A stretch of DNA of 64,000 nt from Eutypella sp. D-1 (GCA_023313575.1 JAJTTP010000001.1:1240001-1304000); one strand, 5' to 3'; numbered from the stretch's first letter, positions 24,998-39,132 are shown. Notes: generated by a model from the letters alone, not told the origin. Translations and numbers: made by a program.

Positions 24998-27900
24998 ATG
25001 GACGCGCTGCTGGGTTCGCAGCAGCAGCGGGGGAATCACGTCTGCGGCTCCGTCGATGACCTCCAGGCGCAACTTCACAATTTCTTGCTTTCCAAGGTCT
25101 CCGAAACCCGCGCCGAACACGCCTCTTTGACTTTCGAACTGCGTTATAATACCGTGTTTTATCTCCCTCCCGCCGAGTCTGAAAATGGTCGCTCCTCCGA
25201 GAGTGCGGCGGGCCCTGCGCAATCCCAACAACCGCAACCGCCTTCTTTAGAGCAGCAGCAACAAGAACAGCAACAAGAACAAGAACAACCACAGCTACAG
25301 CCACAACCGACACGGACTGTGACCGCGTCGGAAACTATACAGAACCAACCATCCGACGACCCAGCCCTTCAGAAGGATGTCGCTAGGCATATCATGGAAA
25401 GAATTGCCCTCGTTGATAATAGTACATGGAATGTGCGGTCTGTCGCGCGCGCTTCCCAAGGGTGGACTTTTACCTATCTATGCAAAGATTCACACCAAGC
25501 CTGGAGCCGGACCAACGCGAAGAAACCAGAACGTCCAGTCATTGGTTTATTCAGTGGTTATGGTGGTCTAGATCCAATCAACCTATGTAAGATAATATCA
25601 AAAATCCGCGACAGCAGAAGCTAACTACTCGATAGCCCGTCCCGCCTTCGACTGCCGTGGAACGCTCTCTATCGCCTTCTCTAAAACCCATAGGGGCGTC
25701 ATAGTAAAGTATGATCATACGCTATTACACAAGACAGTTGGCCAATTAGTCGAACTCCTCGCCCCTCCTACCCCTGTACCAGTGCCCGTCGTTGCTGGGA
25801 GCACCCGGACGCCTAAGGCCAAACGTCCACCCCCAGCCGAGGGTGAGGAAGGAAGCCGCAAAAAGCGACAAAAGAGGAAGAGCAAGGCTGCTGCGCCTGA
25901 GGCTCCCATGGAAGTTCCACCTGCGCAGGATGCCGCGAATGTGGAAGCTTCCCAGGACAACGCGGCGCAAGCTTCTTCTCTCCTCAATGTCCCGCCCCTC
26001 GAAGCAGCGCGTCGGAAGGAGACCGCTATTAGTCTTTTAACAGGGAAGGGTATTGATCCAGCAACGCTCTCGGCAGAGCAGTTCAACATATTCGCCAACC
26101 AAGCCCCCCAGTTACAGGAGGCCTCATTGGAGATGCTAGCAAAATATGGTGCCGAAAAGCTGCGAATCGTACACCCAGAGGACAAAGACCAAACTGGGTC
26201 GGCCAACTCAACTCCAGCCCAGGCCCCGTCCTCAACTGTTACTCCGACACCCGCTAGCGTCACTGCGACACCGGCAGTCGAAACCCCTACGAAGGGCCGG
26301 CGGCGGGGCAAGAAGAAAGCCGGGCCGGCTGCTGGTGAGCTCTCGATCGGTGATGGCGCGGTTGTTTCTCTAGAGCATAATGGAGAGGTGGGCACCACGA
26401 GCTCTACTCTTAAGTTGCAGGCTAAGGGCAAGAAAACACGCGGCGCTTGCGAGACATGTAAGCAGAAGAAGCTCAAGTGCACAAAAGAACATCCAGCCTG
26501 TTCGATCTGCCGGAACTCAGGGGAGCAATGCGTCTACGCTCCACCGAAGCCAAGGAGGAAATCGGAGAAATTCATCGAAGCAGCCGAGCCAGACGACACT
26601 CAGCGCCCTTCACAGCACGGGACAGAATCATCTATACCAGTACAACAGCTGGTGGAGGTCCAGGTGGATGAACCACCTCCAGCCCCACCACCTCAGTCTG
26701 CGGCTGCGCCAATACAGTCGCAACCTCCTGCGCCAATGGAAGATCCTGAGAATGACGAGTTCATCCCAGATCCCAACATCCTCTCAGGTCCCGTGGAATC
26801 ACAATCACATCCAGCAACTACCGAACAACAGCCAGTTGATAATTATTATCACCATGGTGGAGTCACATTTCCAACAACACACCAGTCCAATCCCGACAGA
26901 AATCTGCCCACGTCTGGTCTAACCTTCCCACCGCCGCCAGCTCAACAGGGACAGCAGCCGGTTTATTCACAACCCGCTCCTGCGCCCCCTATCGCCCATG
27001 ATAATCAGCAGCGTCCAGCCGCGTCTAGCAGACGCAGCCTCCCAACAGCTCAACCGAAGCAGTCGCCGGTTCCTCCTCCCGCGATTGTCTCTCCAACCAT
27101 GCAACAGGCCGCAAGCCGACATAGGCCTCGCAAATCTGCCCTAGAGGGACCTCACCAACTACGGGACGAGTTGCAACAGGCTGCCTCTATGTCACAAGCT
27201 GCCCTTCAGACGCAAAACCAGCGATCTCCGGCGATGACAGTCAGATCGCCGTACCAAAATGCTGCTGCCATTGCTCGAACAAAGTCTCGGCAGAGCCACA
27301 GGTCCCAAACAAATACGCCCGTCTCTAACGCTTCGCTTTCTCAGCCCCCAGCAGCACAACAAACTGCCTCTCATCAGCCAGTGACTGCCCCTTCATACAG
27401 CGCGAATTCCACATCAACATCAAGTTCCATCCCCAACTATGATCCGTATGCGCGCTATAACAATACGGAACACAGCTCTCGAATTACGTACGAACCGGGC
27501 ACATATCACAATAATATTGCGGTGACGACATCGGCGTCGTACTCTGCGACGCCGTCGTACGATTATACACGAACTACCGCTCCTGCATCAAGCAATCCTC
27601 TAAGCCAGGCTCTTAATAACGGTTCGGGGGGCTATGGGGATTCTAATGCCGTCTCAAGTCCTTGGCAGGCCGCTCAAGCTCGCAGCACCCAGCCACAGTC
27701 CAGCCACTATTCCTCTCACTCCCACAACCACGGGTATAATAACTCGCCCGAACAGCAACGGGCGCAACCATACTCGTATTCTTCTTCGCACCAACAACCG
27801 AACACGACCCAGCCATCCCAACAAAACTGGTACGGCGGCTTCAATGGCGCGAACGCGAACAGCAACAGCAGCAGCAACAGAAACGCCGCTTATGGTGGCG

Positions 27901-28043
27901 CGCCGACGACAACGACCGCCGCCACTCCATACCAGAACCAGAACCATCGACCCAACCTACCGGGGTATGCGAGCCACAGCTACGGCAGCACGGACGAACA
28001 GTCCATCTACGATCTTCTCAGGGCCAGCGGCTCTGGGAACTAG
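24998..28043 (+). CDS. Zn2Cys6 protein with a mid-protein zinc cluster
   Basis: Two exons (24998-25586, 25636-28043) give 998 aa. The 49 nt intron has a CTAAC branch site 10 nt before its acceptor, and a nearer AAG acceptor would make an implausible 34 nt intron. The N-terminal part (about residues 1-75 and 130-260) looks folded, with a Gln-rich insert between its halves. Basic Lys/Arg runs follow. The six-cysteine fungal binuclear zinc cluster is complete (CETCKQKKLKC...CSICRNSGEQC, spacing 2-6-6-2-6) at about residues 467-494, not at the N-terminus as is usual. The remaining 500 residues are Pro/Gln/Ser/Asn-rich and disordered, like an activation domain. There is no fungal-specific transcription-factor middle domain. 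It is probably a nuclear DNA-binding regulator, with targets unknown. Confidence 0.88.
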
Positions 28044-29187
28044 GCCCAATAGGTCAGGCCGTCTATACACACGCTACCAGCAGCAGCGGCATTAGAACGA
28101 CCACACGATTGCGGGGTTTCAACCAGGATCTTCTGAAAGCCTTGGTTTGGCGAACCTTTGGAATATTTAGCAGGTGTCTGACTACGGAGTTAGGAGGATG
28201 GAATTACAGGGAAAGATGGAATGACTACTCCGTCCTCGGCGGGGCTGCGCATCTGTGCTACACTATGTTCGCTGAGCTACCTAGGTAGTCGTCATTGATA
28301 TTTTTGATACCAATTTCCCTCTTGATAGAAATGGAAGGCGGGCGGTCTACTTAGACTACGAGAAGAGGCCGTCCCCCCTTTCTCATTCATGTACTTATTA
28401 GATAGCACGCACCCCGGCAGAGGCTTTCTTCTGCCCTAACAGACGGCAATTAGCTGGCTAGCTAGCTATGTTGTTCTAGGATAGTAATATTGGTTTGCTG
28501 CGATGGCATCTAAACACATTGACTGCATAAAGGGTGCTGTGGTTATGCAATAGCTCTCCGGTTTCAACTTGAGGGTCCGAGTGTGGTTACCAGGAGTATC
28601 GGCGCCCATCCGTTCTATATATCAATATATAAAGTAGGTGTGAAGTTTAATGAGATAGACACAGCCAATGCGTTGGGCGAATCCCAGCCCTGATGGGAAG
28701 TTCGGGTGAGCGGTCGAGTTGGAAAAAAAAAAAATCTAACTTGGAATTTTTTAGAAAAAATTCGCTGAAATATCTCTCTCACTTACTTTAGTACTTCTTC
28801 CAATTGGTTTCAAATTCCAACTCCCTTCTCTCCCAGTCGCTCGCTCACTTGTACAGTGAAGCGAAATCTGTGTAGTGTTTTAGGCTGCGTTACAGATATT
28901 CGGGGGGACACGAAGTTATGGTTCCATTGGTAGTTAATGCTCCAGGGGGGAAAGGGGGGCAATGAAACGTATGGGCGGCGGTTGTACACCCAAGTTCTAG
29001 CCAGACGTTACGCCATACATCTCGCATTCAGATTAAAATCTATCCCGCGTTCTATTGATTTCCATGACCTGATGATGATGATGATGATGGGGTAAGATCC
29101 AGTATACCCGGCCTATCTATCTAGCATACTATGCGTAAAAGAACCTCCCCCCCCACTCTCCCCCGGAGAAAACGCCTTTCACCTCTC
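28044..29187. other. Convergent 3' intergenic region
   Basis: The Zn2Cys6 gene (+) and guanine deaminase (-) end towards each other here. The region holds one exact TACCTAGGTA palindrome at 28278-28287, AT-rich tracts at about 28723-28765 and a GAT trinucleotide repeat near 29072-29089. No gene is seen. Confidence 0.5.
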
Positions 29188-30777
29188 TCATCTCCGCTCG
29201 TGCACGAGACGCCCCCGAACCCAGACCCTCCTCGTATTCCGATCGTCGCCATTGTAAACCCACTTCGCGATGCGCTCCTCCCAGGTCTCCCAGCCGAAGA
29301 AGTCCACGTTACCGTGGTCCTCCATGTCCTCGCCGGCCGCGTCGCCGTCGCCGACAACGGCGCCCAGACGCACGAGCTGCGCGTCCCACTCCATGCCGAC
29401 GTCGAAGGCGCCCACCCGGTCCTGCAGGCCCAGGACCTTCGCGCCGCCCCGCGTCGCCAGGTACAGGACCTCCTCGACGCCCAACCGGGCCCGAGCGCGC
29501 TCCGAGGGCGAGATGTTGTCGTGGTGATGCTTGCTGGTTACCTCGCTATTACTACTATCATTACCACTATTACTATTATTTTTATTACCGATGCTCCCAG
29601 GCGCAGGCATGGACAGGTGGTTAGACACGAGGCTAGCGAGGCGCGCGGCCTCGAGCACGCTGGGGCTGTAACCGCCACTCATATCGGTGCCGAGGCCGAC
29701 GGGGATGCCTTGGTCGAGGAGCCAGCGGACGCGGGCCTCGCCGCTGGCGATGGCGCTGTTGGAGCAAGGGCAGTGGGCGACGCCGGTGCCGCGGGCGGCG
29801 AGGAGCGCGGCCTCGTCGTCGCCGAGGTGCACGGCGTGCGCGAGCACGGTGCGCGGGCCCAGCAAGCCGAAGGCGTCGTACACGGCGGCGTAGGACGCGT
29901 GGTCCGGGAACAGTGAGCGTACCAGCGCCACCTCGCCCGCGTTCTCCGACACGTGCGTCTGCACCGCCAGCCCGGTTTCCCGGCGTAGATCCCCGAGTAG
30001 TCGCAGCGCCTCGGACGTGCACGCCGGCGCGAACCGCGGCGTTAGTATGGGTTCCACGAGCGGCGGCGCGGAACCCGGTGAGGCGGGGGCGATGCGCTGG
30101 ATGTGGTCGATGCTGGCGCGGGTGGCGGCGAGGCCGGCCTCGGCGGACTCGTCGACGTAGTAGTCGGGTCCCATGCGGTCCATGCAGACGCGGCCGACGA
30201 GGGCGCGCTGGCCGAGCGCCAGGCAGAGGTCCGCGAGCAGGTTCGTCGCCGCCACGTCGATGGTGCCGAAGTACGCCGCCGTCGTCGTGCCGTGCGCCAG
30301 CGTCCGCCGGATGCACCGCCCGTACACCCGCCGCGCCTTGCCCAGGTCCGCCATCGACGCCTCCATTGGGAACGTGTACGTGTTCAGCCAGTCCAGCAGC
30401 GTCGACTTGCCGAAGATGCCCACGTTGGGGTATTGTGGCGCGTGCACGTGCGTGTCTGGTTAAAAGGGGGGTTACAATAAGCACTTGATAATGAATAAGG
30501 GAAGCGGCGCTAGTGCGTGCTTACCGATGAATCCGGGGAAGAAGAACTGGCCCTCTTCGGCGACGGTCACCTCGACGTCCGGTGCATGCCAGCCCAGTCT
30601 CGTGTACAAGGTCTCCTCGGCCCTTCTGCGATCACACTGTGGTTCGACAGCGACGATCTTGCCGGACCGGTCCACGCACACGGCGGTGTTATGGAGGTAT
30701 TCCAGCTCATCGAGCTTCTTGCTGTGGATGAAGGTGCCTACGAAGAGCTTGTCTTTTTGATTTCCAGTGGACGCCAT
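29188..30777 (-). CDS. Guanine deaminase
   Basis: Two exons (30777-30525, 30455-29188) join as PGFI-DTHVHAPQYPNVGI to give 506 aa. It belongs to the amidohydrolase superfamily and converts guanine to xanthine plus ammonia in purine salvage and nitrogen scavenging, in the cytosol. Metal and substrate motifs are in order: THVHAPQYPN (HxH), QTHVSEN, LAHAVHL, HCPCSNSAI and GLGTDMSGGYSPS. The deaminase-typical lid TFPMEASMAD is also present. A low-complexity Asn/Ser and His insert (GNKNNSNSGNDSSNSEV, then KHHHD) interrupts the C-terminal part near residues 390-415. The second exon is strongly GC-rich, which creates long antisense open frames. Confidence 0.93.
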
Positions 30778-32761
30778 ATTTGCCGACTCTTAAGCCTTAA
30801 TCCTTTTTTTTCTTTAGATATCTGACTTTCATTCCCCAAAGCGTGTTTTTTTTCTTCTTCTTTTTAGTAATTGGTAGTAGATAGAAAGGTAGGTAGGTAC
30901 TGTGATGTGGAAGCCCAGGAAGCGGTCTAGAGCTAGCTCTCTCCGGTGGGAAGTGACTTATGTGGAGGATAGCTAGTGGAATGGTGGAAGAAAGACAAGA
31001 CCAGCTGACCGACGCCGGTCATATAAGTACAACTACCGGTAGATGAATGAATAAACCGATGAATGAGACTGTGTACCTTTGAAAATATCTTCAGAATGTA
31101 CGTCGTGCTACATAGTACGGTGCTTGTTGGATTCAGAAATCCGGGTTCCCGTCTGATTGCGAGACAGTGGACCAGACAGTACAGGGATATAAAGGGGGTC
31201 CGCCCGTTGTTAGAAGAACAAACTGGCGGAACGGAAGGCTTCCTTATCTCTCTGGCTGTGGAATATACCTAAGTAGGTAGCTTAGCACTTTAGTAAACTG
31301 TATGGATATACCCGGACTTCGGAGTAGTACATGTATCGACTAAGATAATAGAATGATTCAATTACGCTTCACTAGATCTCGGGGGGGGGGGCACCTTTTA
31401 TCTGTTACATACCTGTCATAGGTATTATTATCGTAGGTAGATTCGAAATAGTGCAGGTTTAGGTAGGCCACCAAGAGCTCTGGGACGTGCGCGGGTTCCA
31501 TGTTCCTGCATATGAACAGCTTTGGTCTCTACATAGGTGGCATCAAGCGATGATACCCGCCCCCTCCAGGGCTGATGGTCATCTAGGCACCGCCAGCTTG
31601 GTCCGGTCAACGCCGGCACCCGCCACCCGCTATACCCGTAGCTGAGTTTTGAAGATACCACTACTTCGTAGGCGGATGTTAGTTAGGAAAAAAAGGGGGG
31701 TTGGGAGATATCTACATATGTAGTAGTTAAAGATAGCAAGAGGAGATGGTAGGACCGCTTAGCGATATGGGCGGATAATCCAGGTTTCCTATTGGCCATA
31801 TGGAGAGAGCCGGCCCCCCGCCGATGGGACCCCGATCACAAGTACAAAGTACGGGGTACATGCACCGCATCCGTACTTTTATATTGAGATCCTTATCATC
31901 ATTACCCCGAGTCTCTACATCTTCATGCCTCTTTAGAACAACATCGATACACGGTATTATACAAAGTAGGGGGGGACTGGTAGGTCCCACAACAGCATAC
32001 TTTCTTTCCTCTCCTCTCAATACCGCTGCCATGCTGTGCGACGTATCGTTCGGCCCTAACCTCCACACACAGGTCGATGACAAGCCAAACAAGTAGGCAA
32101 GCAACTTTCCTCTTGAAACTAGGTACTCAGGAGCCTAACTAGGTAGATATCTATAATGCCCAGCTTTGACTAACCATTGCCGTCAGGAAGCGGATGATAC
32201 CCCGGCCGCCGCCGCTCTCTGCGCGCCGCGTCGCGAGAACATAACGGGAATGAGTCTGACTCTGAGCAAGTGACATTACATCATTGGACGGTGGGTGGCC
32301 TGTACGCCTGATTCCACAGAGTCGGTAGATGGAACCCCTTATATAAGTGCAGCAATGCAGTTTTTCTCTTCTTCTCACATGGGCCAGACGAACGAATCAA
32401 GCCGTAGGCGGTACGTTATAATTACTCTTGCACATCGGAATATGAACCACATATATAGATGCTGGCGCTTTACTAGGTTCACATCATGGTTCATGGCAGA
32501 ACTGTTAAAAGTACAAATGTGAATTGCTCTATCTACTGTGCATTTTTTTGCTCTATACCGCAACGCACGTATAGGCGACAAGAACCAGCCCGATCCTAAA
32601 CGCCCATGTAGGAGCAAAATGCCCGGTGATGACCCAAGCCAGAAATCGCACAATATCTTCTACATAAATTCATCAACTACCCTGCCACACCCCAGCGCGT
32701 CAACGCATGATCTTTGTTTTGTGTTCTTCAAAACACACAGCCGTCAATGTGGCCATGGCTA
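30778..32761. other. Intergenic between guanine deaminase and FAS1
   Basis: This 2 kb holds the upstream region of guanine deaminase, with pyrimidine runs at about 30803-30870, and the 3' flank of FAS1. A run of 11 G lies at 31381-31391. Open frames up to 125 codons overlap on both strands and look like chance. No gene is recognised. Confidence 0.5.
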
Positions 32762-35700
32762 TTAGTTGCCGTTAGTCTCTACCTCGAGCCCATTCACGCC
32801 GTTGGCGGCACCGGCGTTGGCTGCGGGGGTGTCATCTTGATACTTCTCCCAGTTCTGGAGGATGTTTGCGATTCTGGGCGATCCGGTGAGGTTGTAGACT
32901 TCTTGGAAGTACTCCTTGGTGAGCTGGAATGGACGCGCCGTCACGTTGGGGATATATTTCCCAATCAGCAGAGAGGGATCAACCGTCGTCTTGTTGATCT
33001 TCTTGAGAATGAAGGACCGGAAAGGTTTGACGCCAGACCGCAAGAAGGATGAGTGGAAAGGCACATCGATACCCTTGAGCGGGATGGTAGCATATCCCCG
33101 CTGCAAGTCGATGGGCTGGGGCTTCTCCAACGTCTTGGCCTTGCTCTTCTGAATCATTTCAACTAAGTGCTCCTTCACTTTCTCCGGGCTGAGCTCCTTC
33201 TTCAACTGTGCGATGTCGATCTTAGATTCTTTCATCACATTCATGACAGTCGTAAGCGTGTCCAGGGCGCGTAGGTCACCGGCACAGACGTATTGCATAT
33301 TGGCGATGTTCAAGTTGACAATCTCAAGTAGCCAGCCCGTCTCCTCGGCGATGTTCGCAGTCACGAAACGCAGAGCTTCCTCGTTGAAAGTTCTCGAGAT
33401 ACGACTTGGGTTGACGGCACACATGGAGTAGTTGGATCGGCCTTGCTCGTCTCGTTCGACCGCAACTTGCATGGTTAAGCCGCGGTAGAATACGACAGAT
33501 ACCAGAGACTCGATAGGCATGACATTCGCCATAGCTGTCAAGGCAGAGTACTCTCCGAGAGAGTGACCAGCGAAAGTTGCCTCATTTGAAACAAGGCCCT
33601 TGGACTTCATGTCTTCGAAGCTTGCCTTTTCCATAAGCGTAAGGGCAGGCTGCGTGAATTGAGTGGCTGACAGGAGACCTGTGGGGGACTTGTAGGTATA
33701 GGACCTCGTCTTCTCTGTGATACCCTTGAAGATACGCTCAGACTTTAGAACACCCTCTGCAGAGACCGTTTCGAAGGTCATGGCGATATAGTTGTCCCGT
33801 ATGGTCTTGCCTCGGGAGCCGCCGAAATGGACGGTGAGTTCCTTGGGGTTATTCCGGACGATATCCAGGATAGAGAAGCCTGTGAAGTCATGATTAGCTT
33901 GGTTAATTGTGCCGATACCTCGTGTGTAAGCTTACCGTAGTTATCTAAGAGGTACTTATCGGCCCTATCCCAGACCTCTCTGGCAACGGAGCTGCTGGAG
34001 TACAGGTCCATTCCCATACCCTGCTCCTGAGATCCTTGACCAGTGAACACATAGGCCGTCACCGGCTGATCAATTTCGGCCTCGCCAAGGATAACCTTGT
34101 CCTCGGTCTCCTTGTTACTGGCTTCCACCTTAACAATCTTGCGACCGCCGATCATACCAACATGTTGGAGTCGGACCTGTATGTCATCGTTGGGGAGAAC
34201 CATGCCGACCAATGAAGCATGGAAGCTGCGGACGCGGCCGACATTGTTGTCAGCAGCCCAGGTCTCCACTAGCTTTCGCACAGCAGCACTGGAATACATG
34301 CCATGGGTAATGGTACCCGGCAGGTTAGCGTAGCTGGCGAATACTCGCGACACGTGGATCGGGTTGTAGTCGCCAGAGACCTTGGCATAATTCTCATTCG
34401 AGGCGGGTGCCTTCAGCTGCAAGGGGGTCTTGCCGTTAAGAGGGATAGCATTTTCAAAGTTGACGGGCTGCTCAATTGGGGTTCCCAGACGCTCAAGATA
34501 GTCAAGTACAGGGTTTCCGTGGGAAACGCCGGCTTCGTAGTCGACCTCTCCAACTTGAACTATCTCTTTGGTTGGTAGCTCGAGCTCGACGTGACCACGC
34601 GTGACCACGCTGCTGAAGACCGTCTTGTTCTTATACTTGACCATGCTCTGAAGATGGAAGGTGAGTGTCTGGCCGAGAAGCTCGCTATCCTCTTTATCAA
34701 TCTGGATCCATTCCTTGGATTTCAGAACGGCAACGTCCTTGATCGTAGCGAGGTGGACTTGTACGGGAGCCTCCACCTTGCGTTGAAAGGTATTCTCGAA
34801 GTCCGTGTATGTCCCGCGGTAAAGGAACTGGGAAGTGACCTCCATGACGGCCTTGCCGTCTCTATAGATCGTGCCGCAGACCTCAACCATCTTGCCAGAC
34901 TCCTGGTTAATCACAGCGTTAATGCGGGCCGTCGTCTTGACATGATCGCCCTTCTTCAGAGGTTCGGCGCCGGGAAGCATCCGGAAACTATTGGATAGAT
35001 GGACGAGCTTCAGCAAGTCTCCATCGATCTGGCGAGGGAAAATGGGCTTGATGATAGCCTTCCATCCCACAACGATGGCGAAGTCCATAGGCGCATACAT
35101 GACCTTGCCAGGACGGTCAACAAAAGCCTCGCCCGTGTTTCCAACAGCGTGGACGAAGTCATTGATGTCCTCACTGGTAATGGTCGTCTCTCCACCATCG
35201 AACCTGCTGGTGACAGGGGCATCGAGATCGAGTTCCTCATCACCGAACCACGCACGCCAGTAGAACTCCTTGATGCGATCGTTACGGCCTTCCATGACCT
35301 CATGGATAGGTGCGTAGCCGGCCTCGGGATTGTAGGTGAAGCAGAGGGGTAAGGAAACTGGCTTCCCGAGCGCCGTAGTTTCTTTGATGAGGTCGATGAC
35401 AATTACACCCTTGCTATCGAGCTTGACTTCGATAACATCGATATAAATGTTGTGCCTTGGCTGCTCACGCACAATGATAGACGTCTTGCTGGGATCATTG
35501 GGGTAGTGGATTTCGACGAAGAGACCTTTGACAGGAGCAAATACCCTCTTCATGGGGTTGGTCTGATACTTCTGGCCCTGAACAATGACTTCAGAAGTGA
35601 ACAAGGCGTGCCTCCAGGAGCGGTTGGGGCCTGCAAGAAGCGAAAGCCACGAATCAACAGACGGCAGGGTCACATTTGGCGAGGACGAGATGCGGTATGT

Positions 35701-38700
35701 GTTCTTGTGGTCGTCGTACGATACCGTGAGACCTTCTATATCAAGAGCAATCTCGGGATCGATGAGCTTGCCGCCGAAATATTCGATAGCGGGAATCGCA
35801 TCAGGTTTGGCACCATACACATCCTGCGTCAGACTGGATATATGGGAGTCATGGATGTTGTCGAGTATGTCTTTGATGGGTTGGTCTAGAACGGTCGAAA
35901 ACCGGGCAGCCATCGGGCCTTGGAGAATGCAGGTTCGTTCGACGTCCTGGCCCATAACTGCATCAAGGTCCTCGGATTGCCACAACGAATCCTTCTTGAA
36001 AAAGAACTCAAAGTTCTCATCAAGAGCAGGGACGAACGTCACAGGCTTCTGGCCACGACGTTGGCAAAGCATAATGAAGTGTTGGACGTCCTGGGCGTTG
36101 ATGATCTGAGTCTCAGCTTCGGGATAATGCGAGAGAATTCTCTCAACGGTGTCAAAGGGCTCGCTGAGGTCGGAATAACTCTGCAAGAGAGACGGCTGGT
36201 TGGTACCAACAGTAAATCGCTCTTCGACACGGTGGATGAAGTCCCCGGTGAGCTTCGTGTAAGAAGGATCAATCCAGCGCGACTGGTGCTTAACGTAGAG
36301 GAGCTCGACCAAGCGCCGCACAACCTCGCCATAAGTCATGTCTTCGAGATCGACTGTCTCGCCGGCCTTGTTGCGACCAAACCAGACTTTTTGGAAGTCA
36401 TCGTTCAGCTTCTTGATGATGTACTCACGATTCTTCTTGAGCTCGGCAACACGCTTTTCTTTGGGGAGAGAGAAGATCTTTTGATCCATCTCGGCCCAAA
36501 ATCGGACACCGCGAGTGGCGAGTTTGTGAATAGGCTCACCCATCTCTGACCTGACGGTAATTACACCACCAGCTGGACGCTTGTAAGTCTTTTCCCATTC
36601 ATCGTCACCAACGCCAGGAGCATCAACAATAGCTTGTTTCGCGGCTTTGCTTGTGTGGCATTCCTTGGCGACCATCATACGACTTCCAAACATGCAGCCA
36701 TCGAAAGGCATGGGCGGGTAGCCATACTTTTTTGACCACTCTCCGGTCAGGTAGGGGTAAGTATCATCGGCACCACCGAAACCGCTACCGGCGACCAATA
36801 TGATGTTGCTTGAACGCCGGATACGGCTGTACATTTGAAGCACGGGTTGATGGAAGTCTTCATACGAGTGATGGCCACCACCGCGGCCACCAGTCCACTG
36901 AAGAATCACAGGGAACGTGGGGTTTGCCTTGGCGATGTTGATGACGGCCTGGATCGCCTCCATGGAACCAGGCTTGAAAGAAATATGCTTCAGGCCGAGC
37001 GTCTCGATGTATTCCTGGGCGACCTCGATTGAAGGAACGCCTGCACCGATTGTAAGACCCTCAATAGGGACGCCTTCGGATCGCAGCCGACCCAGAAGAG
37101 GAATCTGCCACCCCATAGCTCTTGGGTTGACGTAAATCAGGTTGACGGTGATACCTCGACCGGCCGGGATAGCCTTCTCGATCTTTGCCAACGCCTCAGT
37201 CATCGTCTTGGCATTATAATAGCCACCACCAGCCAGCTCGATGTGATACCCAGCATTCATGGTGGCCGCAACGAAGTCCCACGGTACAGTCGATGGCGTC
37301 ATTCCAGCAACCATAACAGGCGGTAAGCCGAGCAATCTGCTCATCTTCGTATCAACATAGGTCTTGCCACCCTTTGTCTTAATGAGTCGAGGGCCATATT
37401 CCTTGACCCAGTTGTCCGCATAGATTACAGCGTGTTCCTCATCCCGATCAAAAAGCTCAGACTTGTAACCGACATCTTGCATGCTACCGTCGACAGTTCC
37501 CGCCAGAATCACGCGCACGCCAGTACCCTCTTTGTTGCGATTCGTTAAAATGCCAAGGCCAGAGATGCCACCAGGGCCGAAATCTAGGACATGAGTCGCC
37601 TCCGGGAAAACGGTTCCTTTCTCCCAATTGACCGTATCTCTCGTAATCATACGGATTATAGACGGGACAATGTTACCCTCGACTTCTTCCCTGAGATCGA
37701 CACCAGTGTGTGTGTTGTAAACAGCAATACCGAGCGACTTGACGTCTATCTTGACATCTTGGAGATCCTCGTCGATAAGATTTGTAGCATCAGCCAAGTA
37801 TTTACTGTGAAAAGGCGCCGTGATCGGAAGGAAGCGGTTTGCAAACCGCACTTTCCGCTCGGTATGCGGCACTCGTGTCTGATCTAGACCAGTAGGAGCC
37901 TTCACTTTGCGCAGCTGAAGATTCAGACCGTAGAGCGACATCGGTGGACCAGTAACGACCATATTCCGAGGGCTATTGACTAGAGAGACTGCAATATGCC
38001 GGTCTTCGGGAAGGTACTGATTTGTTGCATCAATGTGTTTCTGTACTTCGCTCTGGGGAAGATCGCGAATGCTCAGCATGGGGGTTGGCTCGCCCTCGCC
38101 GTTGTCGCTCGAGTCCTGCAGCACATTCGGGGTCATGGACGTCCGCGGGAAAACCTGCTGGCTCCGTGCGCCGATCCAGAACAGAATGGTAAGAGCGTTT
38201 TTGACATGCTTCTCATAAGATTCCCAAGAATCCGCAGCGGCAGTCGCGGCGGCTACAACAATACCCTGAGAATGGCCCGTGGTGCCGCGGGTCCGCTCCC
38301 GCAGAATACCGGGGTGGATACCTAGACCCTTTCCGAGGATCTGATAGTGGGCCAACTGGACCAGACCGATCAGGGGAAAACTGACGGGGGCGGAGACCAG
38401 ATAATCGGGATCCGGGGTCGAATCAGGGGAATGCAACCAGTCCAGGACGTCAAGTCCTTTTGCGTAAATCTTCTGTACTCTAGAATCCAAGGACAGATTT
38501 TTGAGGAGTTCTGCCGAAGTCCTTATGAGGTCGCCGACGAAGGAAGGGTATGTCTCATACACTTCTCGGAGCTCGTCAAAATACTCGACGATGTTGCCCT
38601 GGCCGCCAAATATACTGTAAATAGCAGCATCTCCATCGTCAGCGGCTCTGAGAAGGGCTGACTCGTGCGGCTTGATCCCCCGGTTGGTGACCGCGCGAGC

Positions 38701-39132
38701 TGCATAATAGCATCGAATGACACCGATCTGCTTCTCTATGATGCCGGGTAGGTTCTTTGCCAGGGCGTGAACGTCATTGCCGCGGAGGAACATGCGCTCA
38801 AACTCATTAAGAACGAGCTTCAAAAGCTCCTCGTAGGAACCGTGCTGGTCATCTTCGCCATCTTCAATCTCTTTTGCAACGAAACCCATATATCTCGCTA
38901 CAAGTTCAGCTACGGATGAGGGCTCGTCATCTTGAGCTAGCTCGTCCGTTGGCGTTGGCAGAGTGGCCGTGAACCGGTCTCGTAGTTGTGAGGCATGGTA
39001 GTGAAGGATAGTCGGTACGAGGAAGGACGTTTCCAAGGAACCATGCGTGACAGTCAGGGGCCGCAGCGACGCTGAGCTTCTGGGGGTTGAAACCCCGGTC
39101 TGAGGACCGGTGCCGTTGCCAGCGCCGTACAT
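32762..39132 (-). CDS. FAS1: Fatty acid synthase subunit beta
   Basis: Two exons, 39132-33936 and 33879-32762, join as [16 protein letters not shown] and give 2104 aa, normal for fungal Fas1. The first true ATG is at 39132, since the frame further upstream opens only with TTG. Domains in order are: acetyltransferase ([10 protein letters not shown], Ser near residue 288); FMN enoyl reductase (about 600-900, [14 protein letters not shown] and [16 protein letters not shown]); dehydratase of hot-dog/MaoC type ([20 protein letters not shown] near 1585, then THGMYSS); and malonyl/palmitoyl transferase ([14 protein letters not shown] and [10 protein letters not shown] near 1836). With the alpha subunit it forms the cytosolic alpha6-beta6 barrel that makes palmitoyl- and stearoyl-CoA. 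FAS2 lies divergently 4.65 kb away, so shared control is likely. All active-site motifs look intact. Confidence 0.97.

Noticed and set aside
25587..25620. A 34 nt intron ending in AAG in the Zn2Cys6 gene
   Set aside because: It is too short for a fungal intron. The 49 nt alternative ends in TAG and has a CTAAC branch site.
29131..30488. Plus-strand frames of up to 261 codons over guanine deaminase
   Set aside because: They are antisense frames produced by high GC at third positions of the real gene.
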